Of a stretch of 64,000 bases of DNA, positions 27,280 through 33,632 are shown in pieces. The first letter of the stretch is position 1; each line of letters opens with the position of its first letter. Made by a program: the position numbers and the translations under genes. Source of the DNA: Streptomyces hygroscopicus (GTDB lineage: Bacteria; Actinomycetota; Actinomycetes; Streptomycetales; Streptomycetaceae); NCBI GenBank assembly GCA_002021875.1, contig CP018627.1:806001-870000 (forward strand). Direction: 5' to 3'. The notes beneath the pieces are model-generated. The model was given only the letters and a program-made list of their open reading frames with translations. It was not told the origin of the DNA and ran no database searches.

Positions 27280-27699
27280 ATGCTGCTCAACGTGTTGAGG
27301 TTCAGCTTCAAGGACGGCACGACCGAGGAGGACAAGGCCAAGGTTCTGTCGGCGATGCGCCGTACGGGCGCGCTGGAGCCGGTCGCGTTCTCCACCGTCG
27401 GCCAGTTCCTCGGCGACTCGGCCGAGGGCTTCACCCATGCCTACTGCGCGGCGTTGGCCGATCTGGCGGCACTGGACCGGTATCTGCATGACCCGTCGCA
27501 TATCGCGGGCGACGACGAGATCCTTCCTCATCTCGCGAAGCTCTCGGCGTTCCAGTTCTCGGACGACATGGACCCCGCGCTCGGCGAACAGGTCATGGGG
27601 ATGCATCTGAAGAAGGTGGCGATGTACCCGCAGTGGGGTCAGGCGCTCGACGCGATCTCCGACCTCGGGGCCCCGTCCGGGAGCTCCTCCACCGGCTGA
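27280..27699 (+). CDS. Dabb-family (alpha/beta-barrel) small protein
   Basis: A 139-residue protein with the dimeric alpha/beta-barrel 'stress responsive' (Dabb) pattern: MLLNVLRFSFKDGTTEEDK, AYCAALADLAALDRYLHDPSH and a His-containing strand. Members of this fold act as monooxygenases, cyclases, dehydratases or small binding proteins. GAGGGG lies six bases before the ATG at 27280; upstream in-frame starts would run into the operator. It is divergently arranged with, and probably repressed by, the neighbouring TetR protein. Its 3' end overlaps the convergent DHA2 exporter gene by 61 bases. The substrate is unknown; inducible detoxification of a small aromatic compound is a reasonable guess only. 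Confidence 0.75.
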   Translation: MLLNVLRFSFKDGTTEEDKAKVLSAMRRTGALEPVAFSTVGQFLGDSAEGFTHAYCAALADLAALDRYLHDPSHIAGDDEILPHLAKLSAFQFSDDMDPALGEQVMGMHLKKVAMYPQWGQALDAISDLGAPSGSSSTG

Positions 27700-29120
27700 C
27701 CCTCGGGTGGCCGCACCGCCGCACGGCCCGGCAGCCTGGTGGCCAGCAGGGCACCGGCCGCGGCCACGGCCGCGAGGACCGTCAGTGCCGGCCCCATCGC
27801 CGAGAGGAAGACGTCGGCCGCCCAGCCCGGCCCGTCGCCGGGCGGCCGTCCGGTGGTGCCGCCCGGCCCGGCCACGCTCATCAGCGTGGTCGCGGCCGCG
27901 ACCCCCAGCGCGGGGCCGATGTTCATGGCGGTCTGCTGGAGCCCGCCCGCCACCCCGGCGGTGTCCACGGACGCGTCGCGCACGACGACGGTGGTCGCGG
28001 TGACCATCACGGTGGCGAAACCCGCACCCAGCACGAGAAAGCATCCACCGATCGCCTCGGCGCCCGAGCCCCGGCCGAGACAGGACATCAGAAGCACACC
28101 GGCCGCCACCAGAACCATCCCCGCAACCGAAGTCCGGCGGGGTCCCTGACGGCGCATCAGCAGCGCCGCCACCGGTGCGCCCAGCACCATCATCACCGCC
28201 AGCGGGAGCGCCCTGAGCCCGCTGGCGAGCGGATCCAGCGCGAGGACGTCCTGCAGATAGTAGGTGCCGAGGAAGAGCGCCCCGAACAGTGCGGCCGAGG
28301 CGGACACCAGCACGCCGAGCGCCGGGCCGACGGTGGCCGACCGCAGCAGACCCGGCGGCACCAGCGGATGTTCCGTACGGCGCTCATGCCATACGAAGAC
28401 ACCTCCGGCCACCACGGCGCTCGCCGGTCCGAGCGCGGTCACCGCCGTCCAGCCGGTTCCGGGGACGCCGACGAGCGTGTGCACCAGCCCGGCCAGCGCC
28501 ACCGCGAGCAGAGCGGCACCGGGCAGATCGAGCCGCGGCCGGGCGGTCTCACGGGGCGCCATCGGGGCCCGGACGGCGAGCGCCGCCAGGCCCAGGGCAA
28601 GGGCGGGCGCGACATTGAGGAAGAACACCGCCCGCCACCCCAGATGGGTGGTCAGCGCCCCGCCGACCAGGGGGCCTGCCGCGGCCGCCAGCCCGATGGC
28701 GCCGGTACGCACCGCGAGGGGCCTGCTGAGCCGGTCGGGCGGATACGCGGCGCGCAGCATCCCGAGGGTGGCGGGTTGCAACAGCGCCCCGAAGACCCCC
28801 TGGGCGACCCGCAGCCCGATCACCCAGCCGATGCCGCCCGCGAGCCCGATGCCCGCCGAGGCGGCGCCGAAGCCCAGCATCCCGATGGCGAAGACGCGCC
28901 GATGCCCGTAGCGGTCACCGAGGCGGCCGGCGAACACCAGCAGACTCGCCACGGCGATCAGATATCCGGTACTGGTCCACTGGACCTGGGCGAACGTGGC
29001 ATGGAGGTCCCGCCGCAGACGGGGCTGGGCGACGGTCAGCACGGTGCCGTCCAGGGCGACGATCACGGCCCCGGTGACGCTGCCGACGAGGGTGAGGCGT
29101 CGTGCCCCCGGGGCGCTCAT
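27639..29120 (-). CDS. MFS transporter, DHA2 (14-TM) drug exporter family
   Basis: A 493-residue multidrug-type H+ antiporter. Helix 1 carries ALDGTVLTVAQPRLRRDL, the characteristic DHA2 start; motif A is GRLGDRYGHRRVF, motif C-like GAIGLAAAAGPLVGGAL is in helix 5, and hydrophobic segments number about fourteen. The ATG at 29120 overlaps the stop of the upstream tetR gene (ATGA), so repressor and pump form one operon, controlled from twin dyads upstream of tetR. The last 61 bases overlap the convergent Dabb gene. Efflux of a toxic compound or antibiotic is likely; the substrate is unknown. Confidence 0.9.
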   Translation of the reverse strand: MSAPGARRLTLVGSVTGAVIVALDGTVLTVAQPRLRRDLHATFAQVQWTSTGYLIAVASLLVFAGRLGDRYGHRRVFAIGMLGFGAASAGIGLAGGIGWVIGLRVAQGVFGALLQPATLGMLRAAYPPDRLSRPLAVRTGAIGLAAAAGPLVGGALTTHLGWRAVFFLNVAPALALGLAALAVRAPMAPRETARPRLDLPGAALLAVALAGLVHTLVGVPGTGWTAVTALGPASAVVAGGVFVWHERRTEHPLVPPGLLRSATVGPALGVLVSASAALFGALFLGTYYLQDVLALDPLASGLRALPLAVMMVLGAPVAALLMRRQGPRRTSVAGMVLVAAGVLLMSCLGRGSGAEAIGGCFLVLGAGFATVMVTATTVVVRDASVDTAGVAGGLQQTAMNIGPALGVAAATTLMSVAGPGGTTGRPPGDGPGWAADVFLSAMGPALTVLAAVAAAGALLATRLPGRAAVRPPEGQPVEELPDGAPRSEIASSA

Positions 29121-29707
29121 CGGGCCTCCGGGCCGAGGTGTGCGTCGAGCGCGGCACGCAGCAGCGGCTCGGCGTCATCCACTCCCACGGCGAGCTGAAG
29201 GCTGCCCCAGCCCCACAGTTGGGCGATGCCGTGCAGATTCGCCCACAGCGCGCCCGCGACGATCCGTGGCTCCGCGCCGGAGTCCGGCCGCACCCTGGCC
29301 ACCAGGTCGACGAGGGTGGCGAAGAGCGGCAGGCTCGTCTCCCGCAGGCCGAGCTGGTTGCTCTCCAGGAGATCGTGGCGGAACATCAGCTCGAACATGC
29401 CACGGTTGGTCAGCGCGAAGTCGAGACAGCTCCGCGCCAGTGCCGTCAACTGCCCGCGTGGATCGCCCTCATGAGCGGCGATGGCCTCACCGGCCTGGTC
29501 GGTCAGGCGCTCGAAGCCGCGGCGCGCGATGGCGGACAGCAGGGCCAGATGCGTCGGGAAGTAGCGCCGCGGCGCCCCGTGGGACACCCCGGCCCGACGG
29601 GCGATCTCCCGCAGCGAAAGGGCCTGCGCCCCCTCCGCCTCCACCAGCCCCACTCCGACGTCCACCAGTCGGGACCGGAGACCCGAGTCCTGCTCACGCT
29701 CATCCAT
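29117..29707 (-). CDS. TetR-family regulator of the DHA2 exporter
   Basis: A TetR repressor of about 196 residues with N-terminal helix-turn-helix LSLREIARRAGVSHGAPRRYFPTHLALL and a C-terminal domain of the WHG type (GALWANLHGIAQLWGWG). The start is either the ATG at 29707 or the GTG at 29713 two codons earlier. Both lie inside or at the edge of a perfect dyad (29707-29719), and no ribosome site precedes them on this strand, which suggests a leaderless transcript whose start is covered by its own operator. It is coupled to the exporter gene by ATGA. Autorepression with drug induction is the expected logic. Confidence 0.88.
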   Translation of the reverse strand: MDEREQDSGLRSRLVDVGVGLVEAEGAQALSLREIARRAGVSHGAPRRYFPTHLALLSAIARRGFERLTDQAGEAIAAHEGDPRGQLTALARSCLDFALTNRGMFELMFRHDLLESNQLGLRETSLPLFATLVDLVARVRPDSGAEPRIVAGALWANLHGIAQLWGWGSLQLAVGVDDAEPLLRAALDAHLGPEAR

Positions 29708-29719
29708 AGACACTGTCTA
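29707..29719. promoter_or_regulatory. TetR operator copy 1, TAGACA-C-TGTCTA
   Basis: A perfect 6-1-6 dyad covering the tetR start codon. The second copy at 29731 is its exact reverse complement, so the two together form a larger inverted repeat of 14-base arms (29707-29720 and 29730-29743). Confidence 0.75.
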
Positions 29720-29730
29720 CCAGAGAGGAG

Positions 29731-29743
29731 TAGACAGTGTCTA
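29731..29743. promoter_or_regulatory. TetR operator copy 2, TAGACA-G-TGTCTA
   Basis: A perfect 6-1-6 dyad whose centre is 24 bases from that of copy 1, a spacing compatible with two repressor dimers on nearly the same DNA face. It also spans the GTG of a possible small divergent gene. Confidence 0.75.
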
Positions 29744-29850
29744 CGCGTTCAGAATGGCGAATGAACGCCCACCATAAGAGACCGCAGGACCTGCGAAGCA
29801 CCCGAAAAGGGGCACGCTTGTTCATCTATGTGATTGTCATTCTGAGGTAA
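29737..29850 (+). CDS. possible 37-residue peptide divergent from tetR
   Basis: A short frame starting with GTG six bases after a strong ribosome site AGAGGAG (29724-29730), ending in TAA. It begins STRSEWRMNAHHKRPQ and ends in a hydrophobic patch LFIYVIVILR. The ribosome site on this strand and its position under the second TetR dyad make it plausible as a divergent regulated small gene or leader peptide. Codon bias is not strongly streptomycete and no family is recognised, so it may be chance. Confidence 0.22.
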   Translation: MSTRSEWRMNAHHKRPQDLRSTRKGARLFIYVIVILR

Positions 29851-29954
29851 AGAACCGCCCGTTCGCCTTGACGGTCCATTTGGTCCGGTCCAAGGTGCGT
29901 GGTGCGCCATGAGCACGCCACTCCTTTACCGGATCAGGAAGGAAGTCAACGACC

Positions 29955-30803
29955 ATGGCAGAACCCATCGTTCCCCGCTCGTTAAGCCGCCGCCGGGTCC
30001 TCGGCTCGATGGCCGCGGCCGCCGTCGGAACACCGATCGCCCTCGGGCAACTGACCTCGGGGGCCACTCCGGCCTCCGCCGCCTCCCGGGCCGCGGCCGC
30101 GCAGTTGCTCTGGCATCCGAACCCGTCCAGCGCCGGGCTCAAGGCGTTCGAGGGCATCGAGGCCGACCGCGGCAACGCACACCCCGACCGGGACTATGTG
30201 GTCGTCGAGGGCGGTGACCACTACCGCTTCAACATCTGGAAGGACGACCGGGACACCACAGGTGGCGGCGACCGCCAGCGCACCGAGTCCAAGGGCATGG
30301 TGCAGGACGGCACGGCCCTGAAGATGCGCGACGGTGAGACATGGACCATCAGCTACGAGATGTTCATGCCCACCTCGCTGCACGGCACCAGCAAGTTCAC
30401 GCACATCTTCCAGACCAAGACCCCGGCGGACAACGGCGGTCCGTACATCACCCTGGACCTGGGCCGCAGCGGCAGCACGGAAACGCTGCGGGCCCGTGCG
30501 TACGCCAACTCCGGATCACCGGACATCGCCTCGACCAATCTGTCGCCGCTGCGCAACAAGTGGATCACCATCGAGTGGACGCTCACCATCGGCTCGAACG
30601 GCAAGGCGGCCTTCGTGGCCCGCAACGGCACCGGGTCGGGCGCCCCGGTCGCGGTCCAGGGCAGCATGGCCAATGTGAAGATGCCGGACCAGGACGACTA
30701 CCAGCGGCCCAAGTGGGGCATCTACCGCTCGGTCGAGAGCGCCTCGTCGGACATCCTCGACACCTATCTGCTGTTCCGGAACTTCCAGGCGTCCAAGGCT
30801 TAG
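29955..30803 (+). CDS. secreted polysaccharide-lyase-like jelly-roll protein
   Basis: A 282-residue exported protein. A twin-arginine signal (SLSRRRVLGSMAAAAVG through TPASAAS) is followed by a beta-rich domain resembling the heparin-lyase-I-like (concanavalin-type) fold: WTISYEMFMPTSLHG, FTHIFQTKTPADNGGPYITL, KWITIEWTLTI, PKWGIYRS and a terminal LLFRNFQ strand. These elements occur in secreted streptomycete lyases and carbohydrate-binding proteins; catalytic residues cannot be assigned with certainty. The ATG at 29955 has an AGGAAGGAAG ribosome region. It stands alone, ending at a very strong hairpin shared with marR. Confidence 0.7.
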   Translation: MAEPIVPRSLSRRRVLGSMAAAAVGTPIALGQLTSGATPASAASRAAAAQLLWHPNPSSAGLKAFEGIEADRGNAHPDRDYVVVEGGDHYRFNIWKDDRDTTGGGDRQRTESKGMVQDGTALKMRDGETWTISYEMFMPTSLHGTSKFTHIFQTKTPADNGGPYITLDLGRSGSTETLRARAYANSGSPDIASTNLSPLRNKWITIEWTLTIGSNGKAAFVARNGTGSGAPVAVQGSMANVKMPDQDDYQRPKWGIYRSVESASSDILDTYLLFRNFQASKA

Positions 30804-30839
30804 CCGGCGGCCACTCCCGCGGCGAGACACACCCGCGGC

Positions 30840-30880
30840 GGTGAACGCGGGGCCGGTGGCGCCCCGGCCCCGCGTTCACC
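30840..30880. terminator. strong bidirectional terminator, 17-bp stem
   Basis: GGTGAACGCGGGGCCGG and its exact complement flank a seven-base loop. It separates the convergent lyase-like and marR genes, and its right arm contains the marR stop codon (30876-30878). No T-run follows. Confidence 0.85.
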
Positions 30881-31397
30881 GGCCGTCGGACACGCCGGAT
30901 GCGTCAGATGCGTCAGATGCGTCGGACACTGGCAGATGGCGCGCCACGGAGGCGTTGAGCCGCGCCAGGAACTCCGTCAGCCGGGCGAGGTCCTCGCCCG
31001 GCCAGTCCGCGACGGCCTCGCCCAGCAGCCGTGTCCGCCGCTCGGCCGCCAGCGCGACATGGCGGCGCCCGGCGTCGGTCAGCTCCACCCTCCGTATCCG
31101 CCGGTCCACGGTGTCCCGCACCCGGGTCACCAGCCCTGCCGCCGTCAGCCGGTCGACCACGCGCACGGCGCGAGCCCGGTCGGACAGCAGCAGGGCGGCG
31201 ATGTCGGACACGGCGGGGCCCGGCGGGGAGCTGGCCTCGACGAAGCGCAGCACCCGGTAGCCGGTCGGGGTGACACCCGCGGGCAGCCCGCCCAGGAAGC
31301 GCTCCCGTACCAGCGGTCCGTACAGCCCGAACCGGGCGTGCCGCAGCTCCCGCAGCACCGCGTCCAGCCCGCGCAGCTCTTCGTCCCGATCGTTCAC
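30876..31397 (-). CDS. MarR-family transcriptional regulator
   Basis: A MarR-type winged-helix regulator of about 173 residues: GVTPTGYRVLRFVEAS, SDIAALLLSDRARAVRVVDRLTAAGLV (recognition helix) and the wing VRDTVDRRIRRVELTDAGRR. The start is uncertain. The GTG at 31397 begins NDRDEELRGLDAVLREL, which looks like the true helix 1, but no ribosome site is visible; GTG at 31448 and ATG at 31520 are alternatives. The C-terminus ends in SDASDASDASGVSDGR, encoded by a 9-bp tandem repeat. It is divergent from the secreted metallophosphatase gene, which it may control. Ligand unknown. Confidence 0.82.
   Translation of the reverse strand: MNDRDEELRGLDAVLRELRHARFGLYGPLVRERFLGGLPAGVTPTGYRVLRFVEASSPPGPAVSDIAALLLSDRARAVRVVDRLTAAGLVTRVRDTVDRRIRRVELTDAGRRHVALAAERRTRLLGEAVADWPGEDLARLTEFLARLNASVARHLPVSDASDASDASGVSDGR
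30898..30924. repeat. 9-bp tandem repeat within marR 3' end
   Basis: Three copies of GATGCGTCA (the last ending CG) encode the repeated Ser-Asp-Ala of the MarR C-terminus. The unit keeps the frame, so copy changes would only alter the tail length. Confidence 0.8.
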
Positions 31398-31566
31398 AGG
31401 GAACAGCGTGCTGCGCCGCCACCGCCGCTGGCAACGCACATCCGCCACTGTCCACCGAGATGGTTGTCCGGGTTCGCCGTCCGGTCGTCCGGCGGTAGCC
31501 CGCCGTGCCGTGGTGTTCACGGCGCCACGGTGTCAGGCGGCGGCGAGCGCATGGGAGCTTCGCCCC

Positions 31567-33189
31567 ATGACGACGACACCGAAGACCACGGGCACCACAT
31601 CGACGGAGTCCCGGGTGAGCCGCCGGGGGCTGCTGGGCGCGGCCGGCGCGGCGGCGGCCGGTGCGGGCACCTTGATGTCCCAGCAGCAGGCGGTGGCGGC
31701 CTCGCCGGTGCTGTGGACCCGGCCGGAGGGATCCGGGATGCCGCCGGTGAGCGGGCTGCATCTGCAGTTCGGGGCCGACGCCGCCCGGGAGGTCGTGGTG
31801 TCCTGGCAGACACCGGTCCCGGTGAGACGGCCACGTGTCATGTTCGGCACCCCGGCCCATGGCATGGGCACCGAGGTCACCGCGCGGACCACCTCCTACC
31901 GGGACGCCAAATCCCAGCAGCGCATCTACGTCCATCACGCCCGGCTGAGCCTGCTGCGCCCCGGCACCGGCTACGTCTACGCCGCCGTCCACGACGGGGC
32001 GACCCCGGAGGCGGGGTCGTTCCACACCGGGCCGAGTGGCCGGGCACCGTTCACCTTCACCAGCTTCGGCGACCAGGGCACGCCCACGGTGGGCAAGCTG
32101 AACGGCCCCAAGCCGCCGAAGATCACCGAGAAGCTCACCTACCTCAACGACAACCTGGGCTCGCCATACGCCAACGACGTGACCACCGCCGTCGAGCGGG
32201 TCGCGCCGTTGTTCCATCTCATCAACGGCGATCTGTGCTACGCCAATCTGTCCGAGGACCGGCTGCGCACCTGGTCGGACTGGTTCGACATGACCAGCCG
32301 GTCCTCGCGGTTCAGGCCGTGGATGCCCGCGGCCGGCAACCACGAGAACGAGCTGGGCAACGGGCCGATCGGGTTCGCCGCCTACCAGGCGTACTTCTCG
32401 CTGCCCGGCAACGGAGGCGACGCCGAGACCCAGGGGCTGTGGTACGCCTTCACCGTAGGCTCGGTGCGCGTCGTGAGCCTGGCCAATGACGACGTGGCCT
32501 ATCAGGACGCCGGGAACACCTATGTGCGGGGCTATTCCGGCGGGGCCCAGCGGCGCTGGCTGGAGGCCGAGCTCGCACGGGCCCGGGCCGACCGGGACAT
32601 CGACTGGATCGTGGTCGTCATGCACCAGGTGGTCGTCTCCACGGCCGACCACCCGGGCAACGGCGCCGACCTCGGCATCCGGCAGGAGTGGCTGCCGCTC
32701 TTCGACACCTACGGCGTCGACCTGGTCGTCTGCGGCCATGAACACCACTACGAGCGCTCCCACCCGATCCGTGGCCGGGAGCCCAACGACACGATGACGC
32801 CGACCCCCGCCGCCACCCGCACCGATCTGGTGGACACCACCGAGGGAACCGTCCATATGGTCATCGGTGGCGGTGGCACCTCGGTCCCTTCGATGGACGT
32901 CCTGTTCGACACCCCGCGGTGCAATGTCATCACCGGTGTCGGAGCCACCGGTGCGAATGGCCATAAGACCCCGGTCTATGTGACGGAGGCGGCCCCGTGG
33001 TCGGCGGTGCGCGACCGGGTGAACCCCTACGGCTTCGCCGCGTTCTCCGTCGACCCCGGCACCGGACCGGGCGGCCTCACCACGATGACGGTGACCTATT
33101 ACGCGGTCACCGGGCTCTACGGCCGTACCGAACCCGTGGACACCTTCACGCTCCGGCGGACCCGCGGCGACGGTGAGCGCCGCCGATGA
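31567..33189 (+). CDS. secreted metallophosphatase (purple acid phosphatase-like)
   Basis: A 540-residue exported calcineurin-type phosphoesterase. A twin-arginine signal (SRVSRRGLLGAAGAA) is followed by a fibronectin-III-like domain (GLHLQFGADAAREVVVSWQ) and a metallophosphoesterase domain: FTFTSFGDQG (metal Asp), LINGDLCYAN (GDxx), AAGNHENE (GNHE), VVMHQVVV (metal His) and VVCGHEHHYERSHP (GHxH). The Tyr ligand of purple acid phosphatases is matched in AYQAYF or nearby only approximately. It probably hydrolyses phosphate esters outside the cell. The ATG at 31567 has GGGAG upstream. DUF3662 follows after 37 bases. Confidence 0.9.
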   Translation: MTTTPKTTGTTSTESRVSRRGLLGAAGAAAAGAGTLMSQQQAVAASPVLWTRPEGSGMPPVSGLHLQFGADAAREVVVSWQTPVPVRRPRVMFGTPAHGMGTEVTARTTSYRDAKSQQRIYVHHARLSLLRPGTGYVYAAVHDGATPEAGSFHTGPSGRAPFTFTSFGDQGTPTVGKLNGPKPPKITEKLTYLNDNLGSPYANDVTTAVERVAPLFHLINGDLCYANLSEDRLRTWSDWFDMTSRSSRFRPWMPAAGNHENELGNGPIGFAAYQAYFSLPGNGGDAETQGLWYAFTVGSVRVVSLANDDVAYQDAGNTYVRGYSGGAQRRWLEAELARARADRDIDWIVVVMHQVVVSTADHPGNGADLGIRQEWLPLFDTYGVDLVVCGHEHHYERSHPIRGREPNDTMTPTPAATRTDLVDTTEGTVHMVIGGGGTSVPSMDVLFDTPRCNVITGVGATGANGHKTPVYVTEAAPWSAVRDRVNPYGFAAFSVDPGTGPGGLTTMTVTYYAVTGLYGRTEPVDTFTLRRTRGDGERRR

Positions 33190-33226
33190 GGGCATGAGGT
33201 GATCCGTATCGGGAACGCGGGAGAGC

Positions 33227-33628
33227 ATGCAGACGCTGAACCGATGGGAACGGGCGATAGCGCGCTGGGAGGAATCGCTGCTGGCCAAGGTGGTCCGCAG
33301 CGAGCCCGTCGAACTCCTCGGCGCGCTCAAACATGAATGCGACAGCCACGCCGTGGTGTGCGGACCGACCCGGGTGGTCGTGCCCAACGTCTATGACGTC
33401 GAGCTCGCCGACGCGGTCCATGACGAGCTCACCCGGCGTGGCTGTCAGGTGGGACAGGAGCTGACGGACCGCCTGGCGCGTCATGCGGAGGACAAGGGCT
33501 ATGAGTGGGCCGGCCCGCTCACCGTGCATGTGTCCCGGTCCGGCCGGGTGCCCAATGGCAGGTACCGGGTGGCGGGCCGGCCCATGGCCCATATCCGCGC
33601 GGACGTGTTCGCCGACGCGCCGGGCTAG
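33227..33628 (+). CDS. stand-alone DUF3662 (FhaA N-terminal-like) protein
   Basis: A 133-residue protein matching the DUF3662 domain found at the N-terminus of the forkhead-associated protein FhaA: MQTLNRWERAIARWEESLLAKVVRSEPVELLGALKHECD, with DVELADAVHDELTRRGCQ and a terminal RYRVAGRP strand. In FhaA it precedes a linker and FHA domain that reads phosphothreonine in cell-wall signalling; here there is no FHA domain. Domain length is complete and the stop is natural, so this looks like a separate paralogue rather than a truncated gene. It may follow the metallophosphatase in one transcript and converges with the GH92 gene, four bases away. Function unknown. Confidence 0.78.
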   Translation: MQTLNRWERAIARWEESLLAKVVRSEPVELLGALKHECDSHAVVCGPTRVVVPNVYDVELADAVHDELTRRGCQVGQELTDRLARHAEDKGYEWAGPLTVHVSRSGRVPNGRYRVAGRPMAHIRADVFADAPG

Positions 33629-33632
33629 TGCG

